A DNA stretch of 64,000 bases from Pantoea sp. alder81 (GTDB lineage Bacteria; Pseudomonadota; Gammaproteobacteria; Enterobacterales; Enterobacteriaceae): NCBI RefSeq assembly GCF_020179835.1, contig NZ_JAIUDA010000001.1, positions 558,001-622,000 of the forward strand. The letters run 5' to 3'. This document shows positions 25,428-35,680 of the stretch, one piece after another. Each line of letters opens with the position of its first letter. Positions within the stretch are counted from its first letter, which is position 1. A program made the position numbers and the translations under genes. The notes beneath the pieces are model-generated. The model saw only the letters and a program-made list of their open reading frames with translations, did no database searches and was not told the DNA's origin.

Positions 25428-25938
25428 TCGCGTTTGTGGCTTTGCTGGCCCCGGCACGAACCTCAACGCCATGATTGCTGCTTCTGCTAAATGACTCTTC
25501 GATCAAAAACAACTCGAAACCGTGCTGGAAGTCTGCCAACTCACCACAACATTATCTGAAGCGGGCCGACATTTATTTGCGGTCTCGCGGCAGCATAAAA
25601 AACAGCCAAATGATGCCGATCGCTTACGTAAATACCTTATGCGTTTTGGGTTGAGTTGGGAAAATATCCAGAAAAAATGAAAGCTATCATTTGAGGCGCT
25701 GGGCGGGAATTTCATATGGGATGACTTTGCATTACTGGAATCTTAAAGGCACGCTGCGCTTTTAATTGCCACCATACCAGATGAATTTCTTCGCTTCGCC
25801 TTTGCGTTCGGTTTAATTAAAACGTTAATTAAATCAATGGCAATACAATCCAGCAATAGACTGTTTTTTCTTCAAGGTGCTGTAAAACTCGTCGCGATTT
25901 TGCTTTAATTAACGGACGAGGCAAGATGAGAGGACAGC
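25428..25938. other. Region holding an rtcR relic and an AT-rich promoter stretch
   Basis: About 510 bp. The only coding trace is the RtcR C-terminus at 25495-25680. The part after 25740 is AT-rich and probably contains the promoter of the small gene at 25939. Confidence 0.5.
25495..25680 (+). pseudogene. C-terminal relic of rtcR (RNA-repair regulator)
   Basis: 61 codons reading LFDQKQLETVLEVCQLTTTL then SEAGRHLFAVSRQHKKQPND and ADRLRKYLMRFGLSWENIQ up to TGA. This closely follows the C-terminal DNA-binding end of E. coli RtcR (LSAAGRQLFDVSRQGK, NDADRLRKYLARFGL). RtcR is a sigma-54-dependent activator of the rtcBA RNA-ligase genes. A stop lies directly before the segment and no upstream domain or rtcBA is present, so this is the remains of a deletion. 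Confidence 0.85.
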
Positions 25939-26199
25939 ATGACAAAAGCTTATATAACAAAATATGCATTAACCCGGGGCATTTACATCGCAGAAGGCGA
26001 ACTCAAAAACGATGGCGAGGTGTTTGTACAGCGCCGCGATCGTGAGTACAACTTTGAGCAGTTCTTTAAGAAAAAAGAGTTTCAGTTAACCGAAGAAGAA
26101 GCCCTGGCGCGCGCGGATAAAATGCGCTCAGTACAGCTGAAAAAGCTGGCGAAGGAATATCAAAAACTGAGTGAGCTTGAATTCACGATTAAAGAGTGA
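25939..26199 (+). CDS. Small conserved-looking hypothetical protein
   Basis: 86 residues with AGAGGA spaced 5 nt from the ATG. The sequence is charged and likely folded: a beta-rich N-terminus (AYITKYALTRGIYIAEGELK) and a Lys/Glu-rich helical C-terminus. No signal peptide or Cys pair is present. I do not recognise the family. A terminator lies about 135 bp downstream. Confidence 0.65.
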   Translation: MTKAYITKYALTRGIYIAEGELKNDGEVFVQRRDREYNFEQFFKKKEFQLTEEEALARADKMRSVQLKKLAKEYQKLSELEFTIKE

Positions 26200-26510
26200 A
26201 TCTAAGCCAGTGGATGCTCGCCAATTGACTGAAAACTCGTGGGTCTGTTTGTTTAATGGGTAACTGAAAGAAATGCGTTAAGATTTCGAAAAAATAATGA
26301 AATCCCATTTTATATTACGACCCGAGCCCTGTGAAACGCCGCCTGAAGGCGGCGTTTTTAATTGCCCGATCGCACGAATATTGCGCGTCATTGCTGAAAA
26401 ATAGTACGGGTGTGTAAGAATAGCGAAGCGGCGAGAGGTATTGCCGATTATGTTAATTCGCAGACTTAGGTTACTGTAATATTACGGACCAATAATAAGC
26501 AGAGGTTCGC
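26200..26510. other. Intergenic region with a terminator
   Basis: About 310 bp, holding the terminator at 26335-26360 and the promoter for the gene at 26511. Nothing else is supported. Confidence 0.5.
26335..26360 (+). terminator. Rho-independent terminator
   Basis: AACGCCGCC-TGAA-GGCGGCGTT followed by TTT: a 9-bp GC-rich stem, tetraloop and T-run. It ends transcription from the small gene at 25939. Confidence 0.9.
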
Positions 26511-26819
26511 GTGCGCGAAAACGAGATCGATATCAATTATTACGCCACCGAAATCCGGAAATTAGCAGCAGCACATCAGGCCGGAGAAACGCTGAGTGAT
26601 GTAAAGGCCAGGGTGGATAGCCTTATTCAGCGAATGAAGGAGAGTCTTGGTAGTGATAAAGCCTGGCAGGCGAAGAATTGGGAGGCGCTGTTGGATCAGT
26701 TGAATATCTATTTGACCAACAAGGTCGATCCAAAGTGGATGACCGTGATCTCCCATGCGAAATTTCGTATTAAAAGCCGCAGACAAACCGCGATCTACTC
26801 AAGAAAACACTTCAAGTAA
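26511..26819 (+). CDS. Small hypothetical protein
   Basis: 102 residues from a GTG at 26511, with AGAGG just upstream. It is mostly helical (YYATEIRKLAAAHQAGETLS, DVKARVDSLIQRMKESLG) with a basic tail (KFRIKSRRQTAIYSRKHFK) that might bind nucleic acid. The family is not recognised. It faces the yeiH-like gene across a shared terminator. Confidence 0.6.
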   Translation: MRENEIDINYYATEIRKLAAAHQAGETLSDVKARVDSLIQRMKESLGSDKAWQAKNWEALLDQLNIYLTNKVDPKWMTVISHAKFRIKSRRQTAIYSRKHFK

Positions 26820-26824
26820 TAAGG

Positions 26825-26854
26825 ATTTTTGCCGCCCGGGTGGGCGGCAAAAAT
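26825..26854. terminator. Bidirectional terminator
   Basis: ATTTTTGCCGCCC-GG-GTGGGCGGCAAAAAT type hairpin: a stem of GCCGCCC/GGGCGGC flanked by T and A runs. It serves the converging genes on both sides. Confidence 0.9.
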
Positions 26855-27913
26855 TTATCCAAGCCAATGATGAACCGCGAGATTAATGGCTCCACCACCG
26901 ACAATCAGCCAGATAAACAACATCAGACCTAACAGCAGCGGGCGAAAGCCGGCTCTTTTCAATTGACTCATATGTGTGGTGAGTCCCAGTGCTGCCATCG
27001 CCATGGCGAGTAACACGTTATCCAGCTGATTAATCACCGCAATGGCAGGGGCGGGAATTAAATGCGCTGAGTTAAACAGCGCCACCAGAATAAATGCCAG
27101 TGCAAACCACGGGAAAGTAATGCGCTGTTTCTCTCCTCCAGTGGCGGGTGAACTGCGACGCACCATCACGCCAATCACCACCAGGAACGGAGCCAGCATC
27201 ATTACGCGCAGCATTTTGGCAATCACCGCCGCATTCTCTGTTTCCGGGCTGATAGCATGTCCGGCCGCCACCACCTGTGCCACTTCATGCATGGTTGAAC
27301 CGGTGTAAATACCAAATTCGCTCAGGCTAAGGCCTGGCAGCCAAGGCGAAACGCTATGCCAAATCAGCGGATAAAGGAAAATCGCCAGCGTACCGAAGAT
27401 CACCACGGTAGCGACGGCCACCGCCACTTTAGAGGATTCCGCTTTAATTACCGGTTCAGTCGCCAGTACAGCAGCGGCACCGCAAATACTGCTGCCTGCA
27501 CCAATCAACCACGCGGTTTCACGATCCAGCTTCAGGATTTTGCGTCCCAGCCAGCAGGCGAGGGTAAAGGTGCTGGTCAGCATCAGCACATCGATCACCA
27601 CACCGCTGACGCCGACATCCAGCACCTGCTGGAAGGTGAGGCGGAAGCCATAAAGGATGATGCCAAGACGCAGCAGTTTCTGTTTGGCGAACTGCACGCC
27701 CGCATCACACTGGCCGTGTACCGTCGGGTAGAGCGTATTCCCGAGAATGATCCCGCCGATGATCGCCAGCGTCAGGGCGCCCAGCCCAAGCTGTGCGACC
27801 GAGGGCAGATTTGCGAGCCATGCGGTAGCCAGCGCAATCACTGCCGTGAGCAGTAAACCGGGCGCGAAATGCGCAATGCCGTGTGATGGTTTATGTAGAG
27901 AGATATCAGCCAT
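26855..27913 (-). CDS. yeiH: YeiH-family (UPF0324) putative sulfate exporter, integral membrane
   Basis: 352 residues with AGGAGG before the ATG; E. coli YeiH has 349. About ten membrane helices. Family motifs include LGIILYGFRLTFQQV, GAGSSICGAAAVLATEP, IYTGSTMHEVAQVVAAG and the final GLTTHMSQLKRAGFRPLLLGL. Members are annotated as putative sulfate exporters; the substrate is not proven. No LysR-type yeiE neighbour is present here. Confidence 0.88.
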   Translation of the reverse strand: MADISLHKPSHGIAHFAPGLLLTAVIALATAWLANLPSVAQLGLGALTLAIIGGIILGNTLYPTVHGQCDAGVQFAKQKLLRLGIILYGFRLTFQQVLDVGVSGVVIDVLMLTSTFTLACWLGRKILKLDRETAWLIGAGSSICGAAAVLATEPVIKAESSKVAVAVATVVIFGTLAIFLYPLIWHSVSPWLPGLSLSEFGIYTGSTMHEVAQVVAAGHAISPETENAAVIAKMLRVMMLAPFLVVIGVMVRRSSPATGGEKQRITFPWFALAFILVALFNSAHLIPAPAIAVINQLDNVLLAMAMAALGLTTHMSQLKRAGFRPLLLGLMLFIWLIVGGGAINLAVHHWLG

Positions 27914-28071
27914 AACGCCTCCTGTGTTGCCGTTATGATGCGGAGGGATGGCTTAAAAGAAAAACTGATTATATCGTTAGAACAAATCTGAATAAGTGGT
28001 AAGGACGGGGATGAAAGCGGATAAAGGAGGAAAGGGCGCGGTGAAATCAGTGTTCGCGGCGCCTTATCAGG

Positions 28072-28584
28072 TTAAATCACCATACCCAGAATTTGCAGCG
28101 TGCTTTGCTGTGAGGCGGTGACAAACGGGATATCTTTGATGTGCTGCATGCCAAAGGCTTCCCAGAACTTACGCGCACGCACGTTCTCGGCCATCACTTC
28201 CAGCCACATGTAACCTTCCTGCTTCTCACGGGCTTCATTGATGATGCTTTGAAACATGATTTTGCCGAAGTTTTTCCCGGTTTGATCGGGATTCAGGTAG
28301 AGCTTATTCAGCATGGCGCCGGTCATACCGGAATCAGGCACTGGCGTATTCCAGGTGACTTTAGCAAAACCCACTGGGTGGTCGGTCTCTGCGATCAGCC
28401 AGCTCTCATTTTCTGCTGCGAGGCTGCTCTGCAGCACCGTCAGACCGTATTCTTTATCGATAAACGCATCCATCTCGTCGGTGGAAACCCACATATGTTT
28501 AAAATGCGCGCTGTAGGTCATGCGTCCCAGTTGGTGAAGCAGTTCCGCGTCCTCGGCCTGAGCCTTGCGTATGGTGAAATTCAT
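28072..28584 (-). CDS. GNAT-family N-acetyltransferase
   Basis: 170 residues from the ATG at 28584 (AGGA upstream). It has the GNAT fold: an N-terminal TIRKAQAEDAELLHQLG strand-helix, a central LNKLYLNPDQTGKNFGKIMF stretch corresponding to motif A (acetyl-CoA pyrophosphate loop, here QTGKNFG), and WLEVMAENVRARKFWEAFGM for motif B. It transfers an acetyl group to an amine; the substrate is unknown. Confidence 0.85.
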   Translation of the reverse strand: MNFTIRKAQAEDAELLHQLGRMTYSAHFKHMWVSTDEMDAFIDKEYGLTVLQSSLAAENESWLIAETDHPVGFAKVTWNTPVPDSGMTGAMLNKLYLNPDQTGKNFGKIMFQSIINEAREKQEGYMWLEVMAENVRARKFWEAFGMQHIKDIPFVTASQQSTLQILGMVI

Positions 28585-28681
28585 ATCTGATGTCCTGTTA
28601 TCCATCCCTGTTGATGTTCGTGCAGCCGAACGTTCCATCACTGATTTTTCAGCAGGTTACTTTAACAGGGAGGTGGGGTAT

Positions 28682-28975
28682 TCACGATCCTAAACGCAGG
28701 GTTTCGGCGCGCTTGGCGGTGTCATAAACGTATTGCAGCATCGGCTCTAAATCGGCATCCGGCCCGGAGCTGATAATTTTGCCACGCAGCCACTCAATTT
28801 CGCTGGTGATGTCGGGGTGGAAAATGGTGTTGTTCTGCGCGTTACGCAGCCATTTCAGCAGAAAATTATTCTTGCCGCGTACGCCAGCGGGTTTGCGCGT
28901 TTTTGCATTGATCTTCAGTGCGACCAAAATGCAGTAATAGAAGTGAACGCGCTGACTGTAGCTCTGGGGGATCAT
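28682..28975 (-). CDS. Small hypothetical protein
   Basis: 97 residues. Features are an N-terminal aromatic segment (RVHFYYCILVALKINAKTRK), a Lys-rich middle and an acidic C-terminus (PDADLEPMLQYVYDTAKRAE). Its codon use matches the host and its frame is clean. No family is recognised. No strong ribosome site is visible. Confidence 0.5.
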   Translation of the reverse strand: MIPQSYSQRVHFYYCILVALKINAKTRKPAGVRGKNNFLLKWLRNAQNNTIFHPDITSEIEWLRGKIISSGPDADLEPMLQYVYDTAKRAETLRLGS

Positions 28976-29514
28976 CGGCTGTTACCCACCATGACATCGC
29001 TAAAGTGTGAACTTGATCGGATTTTCATCGTCCTGAATGCCTGCCTTAAAGCGCCATTTGGCGCAGATATGGGCCTTTATCGGCCTTTTTTCCGCCTTAA
29101 ATTGCACGGTAACCGCACCATAAGCCAATCGGCGGCGCGGATGCAAGTGAGGAAAATCTGGTAAATGCGGTGTCATCAGGGAAAGGCGGTCAGGCAAAAT
29201 TCAGCCTCGTTAAAAAGCGAAGCGTAATAAAAGGAAAGGGTGCGATTTTTTGAAGTCACAAACACCTGAAACCGACACTTTTCTCACACAAAAACCCGCT
29301 GTGCCTGGCAAAACTGTGATCTCCGTCTAGACTTAACGCTGACGATGTTCGCAGTCAGGTTGCTGTGTTGGCAATAAAGTTGTGAGTTTGTGGAGTGTTA
29401 CCTATTGTAGTCCCCCGTTTTTGGCCCAACCTCCTCGCCTCAGTCCAGACATCGGACTAAAACACCCAGCCTGACTTCGAACATCCTGTTACAGCCTAAT
29501 GAACAGGAGGAGAC
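28976..29514. promoter_or_regulatory. Intergenic region upstream of otsBA
   Basis: About 540 bp. A 65-codon minus-strand frame at 29000-29197 has no ribosome site and no recognisable content. The right part must hold the otsBA promoter. In E. coli otsBA depends on RpoS; no clear RpoS -10 could be singled out here. Confidence 0.45.
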
Positions 29515-30303
29515 GTGACCCCTGCGGTTAATCAGAACAGCACCTTGCCGTCACTCAGCGGCGGTCTTTATGCCTTCTTTTTTGATGTCGACGGCACGCT
29601 AGCGACTATTGAATCGCAACCCGAGTCGGTTTCCATCCCCGCATCGGTGCGCCAGCATTTGCAACAAATCTCCAATCTGAGTCATGGTGCTCTGGCGCTG
29701 GTATCGGGCCGTCCGATTGCGCAACTGGATGCGCTGGTTGCGCCACTGGAAGCGCCCGCTGCTGGCGTGCATGGTGCGGAACGTCGTGATGCCAGTGGGC
29801 GCGTGCATCGGCACTCGCTGCCTGGCGACATTGCGCAAACGCTTCAAACCGAACTGCAGCAGACGCTCGACCAGTGGCCAGGCACCCTGCTGGAAGTGAA
29901 AGGCATGGCGTTTGCGCTGCACTTTCGCAACGCGCCCGAGTACGAAAAATCCATCATGCAACTGGCGGAAGACGCCGTAACGCGCTTTCCTGCGCTGGCG
30001 CTACAGCCGGGTAAGTGCGTGGTGGAACTCAAACCGCAGGGCATCGATAAAGGTGCTGCGGTACGTGAATTTATGCAAGAAGCCCCCTTTATAGGCCGGA
30101 TTCCGGTCTTCGTGGGCGACGATCTGACCGATGAAAAAGGATTTCTCGCCGTTAACGCCATGCAGGGCATTTCAGTCAAGGTCGGAGAAGGCGCCAGCCA
30201 TGCGCACTACCGTCTCGACAGTGTTGAGGCGGTATGGCACTGGCTGGCGCAACTATTATTACAACTAGAACATGACATCGTCGGTAAGGAGTCAAGGTTA
30301 TGA
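29515..30303 (+). CDS. otsB: Trehalose-6-phosphate phosphatase OtsB
   Basis: 262 residues from a GTG directly after AGGAGGAGAC. HAD-superfamily phosphatase: motif I FFFDVDGTLA (nucleophile Asp and acid Asp), motif II in LALVSGRP, and motif IV FVGDDLTDEKGF. It removes phosphate from trehalose-6-phosphate, the second step of trehalose synthesis for osmotic and desiccation protection. It overlaps otsA by ATGA. Confidence 0.95.
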   Translation: MTPAVNQNSTLPSLSGGLYAFFFDVDGTLATIESQPESVSIPASVRQHLQQISNLSHGALALVSGRPIAQLDALVAPLEAPAAGVHGAERRDASGRVHRHSLPGDIAQTLQTELQQTLDQWPGTLLEVKGMAFALHFRNAPEYEKSIMQLAEDAVTRFPALALQPGKCVVELKPQGIDKGAAVREFMQEAPFIGRIPVFVGDDLTDEKGFLAVNAMQGISVKVGEGASHAHYRLDSVEAVWHWLAQLLLQLEHDIVGKESRL

Positions 30304-31739
30304 GTCGTTTAGTCGTGGTATCTAACCGTATCGCCATTCCGGATGGAGGCAAAGCCAGCGCGGGTGGTCTTGCGGTGGGCATTTTGGACGCGTTACGCAC
30401 CACCGGAGGCTTGTGGTTTGGCTGGAACGGAGAAATCTGTGAATTCTCTGGCGAGGAAGAGGATGAGTCACTTTCGCAAGTTGAACAGGATGGCATTACG
30501 TATGCCTCAATGCCGCTCAATCAGAACGATTACGATCAGTACTACTGCCAGTTCTCTAATACCGTTATCTGGCCGGCCTTCCACTATCGTCTGGATTTAG
30601 TGCAGTATCAGCGCGAAGCCTGGGATGGCTATTGCCGAGTCAACACCTTGCTGGCCCAGCGCCTGAAGCCGCTGCTGCAACCTGACGATGTGTTGTGGAT
30701 CCATGATTACCATCTGCTGCCGTTTGCGGCCGAGTTGCGCAAACTGGGCGTTAACAATCGTATCGGCTTCTTCCTGCATATCCCGTTCCCGACGCCGGAG
30801 ATCTTCAATGCGCTGCCACCGCATCAGACGCTGCTGGAGATGCTGTGCGATTATGACCTGCTGGGTTTCCAGACTGAGTCCGATCGCGTGGCCTTCCTCG
30901 ATAGCCTGAGCCAGCTGACGCAGTTGCAGAATAAAGGTGAAAAGAAACACCGCGCCTTTGGCAATACCTTTATGACCGATGTGTATCCGATTGGTATCGA
31001 GCCGGACAGCATTAAAGAGATGGCCGAGGGACATTTGCCACCGAAGATGGCGGCGATGAAACGTGAGCTGGGCGATGTGCAAAATATCATTGCCAGCGAG
31101 CGACTGGATTATTCCAAAGGCTTGCCGGAACGTTTTCTGGCTTATGAGGCACTGCTGGAGAATTTCCCGCACCATCGCGGCAAAATCCGTTATTCACAAA
31201 TTGCGCCGACGTCGCGTGGCGATGTGCAGGCCTATCAGGATATTCGTCATCAATTAGAGACGGAAGCGGGGCGCATTAACGGTAAGTACGGCACGCTCGG
31301 CTGGACACCGCTCTACTATCTGAACCAGCACTTTGATCGCCGCCTGTTAATGAAAATCTTCCGCTTAACCGATGTGGGTCTGGTCACGCCACTGCGTGAC
31401 GGTATGAACCTGGTGGCGAAAGAGTATGTGGCCGCGCAGGACCCGGACGATCCGGGCGTGCTGGTATTGTCACGCTTTGCCGGGGCGGCGAACGAGCTGA
31501 CATCGGCACTGATCGTGAATCCTTACGATCGTGATGAAGTGGCTGCGGCACTCGACCGAGCGCTCACTATGCCACGCACAGAGCGTATCTCGCGCTACAA
31601 CGACATGATGGCAGTGTTGCGCAAGCAAGATATTACCCAATGGCGTGAGAGCTTCCTGCGTGATTTGAATGGATTGCCAGCTCGTAGCGCCGATCATGGT
31701 ATGGCCAACAAAGTCGCCACCTTCCCTAAACTCGCTTAA
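30300..31739 (+). CDS. otsA: Trehalose-6-phosphate synthase OtsA
   Basis: 479 residues, GT20 family. N-terminal [63 protein letters not shown] and the C-terminal [15 protein letters not shown] and [13 protein letters not shown] are all intact. It couples UDP-glucose with glucose-6-phosphate. ATG overlaps the otsB stop, so both enzymes come from one message. Confidence 0.96.
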   Translation: MSRLVVVSNRIAIPDGGKASAGGLAVGILDALRTTGGLWFGWNGEICEFSGEEEDESLSQVEQDGITYASMPLNQNDYDQYYCQFSNTVIWPAFHYRLDLVQYQREAWDGYCRVNTLLAQRLKPLLQPDDVLWIHDYHLLPFAAELRKLGVNNRIGFFLHIPFPTPEIFNALPPHQTLLEMLCDYDLLGFQTESDRVAFLDSLSQLTQLQNKGEKKHRAFGNTFMTDVYPIGIEPDSIKEMAEGHLPPKMAAMKRELGDVQNIIASERLDYSKGLPERFLAYEALLENFPHHRGKIRYSQIAPTSRGDVQAYQDIRHQLETEAGRINGKYGTLGWTPLYYLNQHFDRRLLMKIFRLTDVGLVTPLRDGMNLVAKEYVAAQDPDDPGVLVLSRFAGAANELTSALIVNPYDRDEVAAALDRALTMPRTERISRYNDMMAVLRKQDITQWRESFLRDLNGLPARSADHGMANKVATFPKLA

Positions 31740-31749
31740 CTCTGCTTCC

Positions 31750-31775
31750 CGGTGCGCAACTCTGCGCACCGTTTT
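31750..31775 (+). terminator. Terminator after otsA
   Basis: CGGTGCGCA-ACTC-TGCGCACCG followed by TTTT, a 9-bp stem 10 bp past the otsA stop. Confidence 0.88.
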
Positions 31776-32699
31776 CACTGTCCATCCTAAACCTGCGAAA
31801 TCGTTTTCATTTCCTTATGGGGTAACTGCCTGACGTGGCAGCTAAAACCGCACATTTTGGTTAAAAAGCGTGCAATTGATCCCGGAAAAAGCTTTTTTTT
31901 CATGTCAGCCCTAAAGGTTTGGTTGGTCAGGCCGATAGTTATCTCAAATCAATACGTAAAATCTTCAATTCATTCACATCCCTAATGTAACGCTCTGTTA
32001 CATCCACTGCCGTTCGCTAAACACTCCCTACAAAGCCCTGACAGTTCCCAGGCGCGCTGCGTCCAGTCTTCACGCTTATCTATCATCATGGTGGTAGTGC
32101 CTTTCAGCAATATTCCCTGTAAGTGATTAATTTAGAAGCAAATAGTTTTCGCTTAAATCAGCATATTATGCTGCCTATTGAATATGATGTGGTCATATAT
32201 CGCCGTTTAAAACCAACTCAGCAGATAAAAGATCGCGTTGTCATGACAATCGCCCGCAGAGGCTAAAGAGGCGGATTTTAGAGTGAAATATTAGCGAAAC
32301 AATTAAAAATCGCTCAAAAAACGCACAACAGAAAAGCAATCCTGAAGGTTCCAGGAAAAAATTTGCCTTAAAAGTGTGATGCAGATCACACTTTATCTAA
32401 AATTTCGCTCCACTCACGTTGTATGTCGATATCAGACGATATAGATTTGCCTTGTTTTCGGATTAGTCTTAAAAAACTGTAAGCAGACGTCACGGAAGAT
32501 GGTTACAACTCGATAAAAGAATGGCCTGGAGTTTTGACTACTACTGATCAGTGTCCCGGCGGGAAGTGAAACAGTTCAGTACACGTTGGCTTTGCCTGAT
32601 TATTTTTTGCCATCTTTAGATTTACCAACCAGCAGCCCGAACCATAGAAATTTAAATTCTGTGGCCGTATATGTGTCGCGTCTATCAGGATGGAAAAAA
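31776..32699 (+). promoter_or_regulatory. Long flhDC control region and leader
   Basis: About 920 bp without a supported gene, AT-rich, ending in the flhD start. Long leaders with many regulator sites are usual for flhDC. A strong CRP site is present at 32375-32390. Individual OmpR, RcsB, H-NS or LrhA sites could not be assigned by eye. Confidence 0.7.
32375..32390 (+). promoter_or_regulatory. CRP site upstream of flhDC
   Basis: TGTGATGCAGATCACA is an exact TGTGA-N6-TCACA, with symmetry extending outward (AAGTGTGA...TCACACTT). cAMP-CRP activates flhDC in E. coli from a comparable site. Confidence 0.88.
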
Positions 32700-33050
32700 A
32701 TGGGTACATCAGAATTACTAAAACATATATATGACATCAATCTGTCATATTTGCTTCTTGCTCAGCGTTTAATTAACCAGGAAAAAGCTTCAGCAATGTT
32801 TCGTTTAGGCATCGATGAATCGATGGCCGATGCATTGTCGCAATTAACCTTACCTGAGATGGTAAAATTAGCGGAAACCAACCAGTTGGTTTGCCAGTTC
32901 CGCTTTACCGATCACAACCACATTAATCGTTTGACTCAAGAATCACGCGTGGATGATTTGCAGCAAATCCACACCGGCATTTTATTATCCAGCCGTTTAT
33001 TGCGCAGCGCGTCAAAAGATGACGTCTCCGCGAAGAAGAGGGCGGTGTAA
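32700..33050 (+). CDS. flhD: FlhD, flagellar master regulator subunit
   Basis: 116 residues from the ATG at 32700, giving [20 protein letters not shown] as in E. coli FlhD. The open frame extends 38 codons upstream, but that part is unlike Flh[28 protein letters not shown] and [20 protein letters not shown] follow. FlhD4C2 switches on class 2 flagellar genes. Its stop overlaps flhC by one base (TAATG). Confidence 0.96.
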   Translation: MGTSELLKHIYDINLSYLLLAQRLINQEKASAMFRLGIDESMADALSQLTLPEMVKLAETNQLVCQFRFTDHNHINRLTQESRVDDLQQIHTGILLSSRLLRSASKDDVSAKKRAV

Positions 33051-33628
33051 TGACCGAAAAAAGTATTGTTCAGGAAGCGCGCGATATTCAGCTGGCCATG
33101 GAGCTGATTACGTTGGGCGCACGACTGCAGATGCTGGAAAGTGAAACCCAGCTGAGCCGTGGTCGCCTGATTAAACTGTACAAAGAGCTGCGTGGTGCAC
33201 CACCACCGAAAGGCATGCTGCCATTCTCGACTGATTGGTTCATGACCTGGGAACAAAACATTCACTCATCCATGTTCTGTAATGCCTGGCAGTTCTTGCT
33301 GAAAACCGGGTTGAGCAATGGTGTTGATGCAGTGATCAAAGCCTATCGCTTGTATCTTGAGCAGTGTCCGCAATCGGACGAGGGCCCGCTGTTGGCGCTA
33401 ACGCGTGCATGGACCCTGGTGCGATTCGTTGAAAGCGGCATGCTGGAATTGTCTGACTGTAAATGCTGTGGCGGGAGCTTTATTAACCATGCTCATCAGC
33501 CTGTTGGCAGCTTTGTTTGCAGCCTGTGCCAGCCGCCATCACGTGCCGTAAAAAGACGTAAACTTTCTGCAGATTCTGCCGATACCTTTCCACAACTGCT
33601 GGATGAACAGGTTAAACGCGCCGTTTAA
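33050..33628 (+). CDS. flhC: FlhC, flagellar master regulator subunit
   Basis: 192 residues, as in E. coli. N-terminal [22 protein letters not shown] and the four-Cys zinc site CKCCGG...CSLC near the C-terminus are present. It binds DNA together with FlhD and activates sigma-54-independent class 2 promoters, including fliA. Translationally coupled to flhD. Confidence 0.96.
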   Translation: MTEKSIVQEARDIQLAMELITLGARLQMLESETQLSRGRLIKLYKELRGAPPPKGMLPFSTDWFMTWEQNIHSSMFCNAWQFLLKTGLSNGVDAVIKAYRLYLEQCPQSDEGPLLALTRAWTLVRFVESGMLELSDCKCCGGSFINHAHQPVGSFVCSLCQPPSRAVKRRKLSADSADTFPQLLDEQVKRAV

Positions 33629-33651
33629 GTTTGTTCGCATCGTGGAAAACA

Positions 33652-33685
33652 TCCAGCAGCGGCTTAGCCCGCTGCTTTTTTTTTG
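33652..33685 (+). terminator. Terminator after flhC
   Basis: AGCAGCGG-CTTAG-CCCGCTGCT followed by eight or more T residues, about 25 bp past the flhC stop. motA must therefore start from its own promoter in the next ~75 bp; no clean sigma-28 site was seen there. Confidence 0.88.
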
Positions 33686-33760
33686 CCCACGATTTACGAA
33701 TAACACCTGCGGCTCTCTGGCTTAACTTCTACCAACACGTTACGGACGTAAGGATTTTTT

Positions 33761-34648
33761 GTGCTGATTATTCTGGGTTATATCGTGGTCGTCGGCTCCG
33801 TGTTGGGCGGCTATATGATGGTCGGTGGCCATCTGGGGGCGCTTTATCAACCTGCAGAGCTGATTATTATCGGCGGTGCGGGTATTGGTGCTTTTTTAGT
33901 GGGCAACAATGGCAAGTCGATCAAGAAAACATTAAAAGCCTTGCCAATGTTAATGCGCGGCTCGAAATATAACAAAGCTGTATACATGGATTTAATGGCG
34001 CTGCTGTATCGCCTGATGGCGAAATCACGTCAGCAGGGCATGCTCTCTTTAGAACGCGACATTGAAGACCCCAGCCAGAGTGAAATTTTTGCTAACTATC
34101 CGCGTATTTTGGCCGATAAACAGTTGGTGGATTTTATTACCGATTATTTACGTCTAATGGTCAGCGGAAATATGAACGCATTCGAAATCGAAGCCCTGAT
34201 GGATGAAGAGATTGAAACCTACGAACACGAATGCGAAGTACCAGCACAAAGCATATCGGCAGTGGGTGACGGCTTACCCGCCTTCGGTATCGTCGCCGCG
34301 GTAATGGGCGTCGTGCATGCACTGGCATCGGCCGATCGCCCGGCAGCAGAGTTAGGCGCCCTGGTGGCACACGCCATGGTGGGAACCTTCCTCGGTATCT
34401 TGCTGGCTTATGGCTTTATCTCGCCACTGGCATCGGTGCTGCGTCAGAAGTGTGCTGAAACCACCAAAATGATGCAGTGCGTCAAGGTGACCTTGCTCTC
34501 CAGCCTGAATGGTTACGCGCCGCAAATCGCCGTGGAGTTTGGCCGTAAGACCCTGTATTCCGCTGAGCGTCCGTCGTTCTCCGAGCTGGAAGAGCACGTG
34601 CGTAACGCGAAAAACCCTGCGAAACAAACCTCGGATCAGAACTCATGA
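33761..34648 (+). CDS. motA: MotA, flagellar stator proton-channel subunit
   Basis: 295 residues from a GTG with AAGGA 6 nt upstream; the same length as E. coli MotA. Four membrane helices and the cytoplasmic loop [21 protein letters not shown] are present. [18 protein letters not shown] and [17 protein letters not shown] contain the conserved Pro and Thr near the proton path. It forms the stator with MotB. The stop overlaps motB as ATGA. Confidence 0.96.
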   Translation: MLIILGYIVVVGSVLGGYMMVGGHLGALYQPAELIIIGGAGIGAFLVGNNGKSIKKTLKALPMLMRGSKYNKAVYMDLMALLYRLMAKSRQQGMLSLERDIEDPSQSEIFANYPRILADKQLVDFITDYLRLMVSGNMNAFEIEALMDEEIETYEHECEVPAQSISAVGDGLPAFGIVAAVMGVVHALASADRPAAELGALVAHAMVGTFLGILLAYGFISPLASVLRQKCAETTKMMQCVKVTLLSSLNGYAPQIAVEFGRKTLYSAERPSFSELEEHVRNAKNPAKQTSDQNS

Positions 34649-35676
34649 AGGCAGGCAATCGCCCCATTGTGCTGGTTAAAAAGCGCAAACATAAAGGTCA
34701 TCATGGCAGCCACGGTTCGTGGAAGATTGCCTATGCCGACTTTATGACGGCGATGATGGCGTTCTTTATGGTGATGTGGCTGCTCTCGATTTCCAGCCCG
34801 AAAGAGTTGATTCAGATTGCAGAATACTTCCGTACGCCGCTGAAGGTCGCCCTGACCGGCGGCCAGCGCAGCAGCGACAGCGAAAGCCCGATCCCTGGCG
34901 GCGGCGATGACCCGACGCGTAAAGACGGTGAAGTGAAGAAAGTGGTCGATATGGATGCGCAAAAGAAAAAGCTGGAGGAGATTCGCCTGAATCGCCTGCG
35001 CGAGAAGTTGGATCAGCTGATTGAAGCCGATCCACGTTTGAGAGCACTGCGTCCGCATCTGATCATCAACATGGTGGAAGAGGGGCTGCGCATTCAGATT
35101 ATTGATAGCCAGAACCGCCCGATGTTCAAAACCGGTAGCGCAGAAGTGGAGCCGTACATGCGTGACATCCTGCGCGCCATTGCGCCGGTGCTGAACGATA
35201 TCCCGAACAAAATCAGTCTCGCTGGGCATACCGATGATTTCCAGTATGCGTCTGGCGATCGTGGCTACAGCAACTGGGAGTTATCAGCAGATCGCGCCAA
35301 TGCTTCACGTCGCGAACTGGTGATCGGCGGCCTGGACGCAGGGAAAATGCTGCGTGTGGTGGGCATGGCTGACACCATGAAGTTAAAGAATCGTGGTTCG
35401 AACGATGCTGTAAACCGTCGTATCAGTCTGCTGGTGTTGAACCATGACACCCAGGCTGCGATTGAGAAAGAGAACTCTGAGAGCGATGCCGCGCAGATAA
35501 CTGACCCGGCACAAATTATTCCCGACATTACCGCACCGACCGGTCCCGCTGCATCTGCTGCACCCGCAAGTTCTACCGCGACTCCGGCTTCGCCGGCCAG
35601 TACGGTCGTCCCTGCACCAGCAGCGCAGCCAGCGGCAGGCGCGGTGACACCAGACCAACCCTCACAGCCGAGGTGA
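34645..35676 (+). CDS. motB: MotB, flagellar stator peptidoglycan-anchored subunit
   Basis: 343 residues. The single membrane helix [20 protein letters not shown] contains the proton-carrying Asp (in YADFMTAM). A periplasmic plug region and an OmpA-like peptidoglycan-binding domain ([33 protein letters not shown]) follow. The C-terminus is a long Pro/Ala-rich tail longer than in E. coli. Coupled to motA. Confidence 0.96.
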   Translation: MKAGNRPIVLVKKRKHKGHHGSHGSWKIAYADFMTAMMAFFMVMWLLSISSPKELIQIAEYFRTPLKVALTGGQRSSDSESPIPGGGDDPTRKDGEVKKVVDMDAQKKKLEEIRLNRLREKLDQLIEADPRLRALRPHLIINMVEEGLRIQIIDSQNRPMFKTGSAEVEPYMRDILRAIAPVLNDIPNKISLAGHTDDFQYASGDRGYSNWELSADRANASRRELVIGGLDAGKMLRVVGMADTMKLKNRGSNDAVNRRISLLVLNHDTQAAIEKENSESDAAQITDPAQIIPDITAPTGPAASAAPASSTATPASPASTVVPAPAAQPAAGAVTPDQPSQPR

Positions 35677-35680
35677 TCCC

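Noticed and set aside
29000..29197. 65-codon minus-strand frame upstream of otsB
   Set aside because: No ribosome site, no recognisable content, and biased composition; probably chance.
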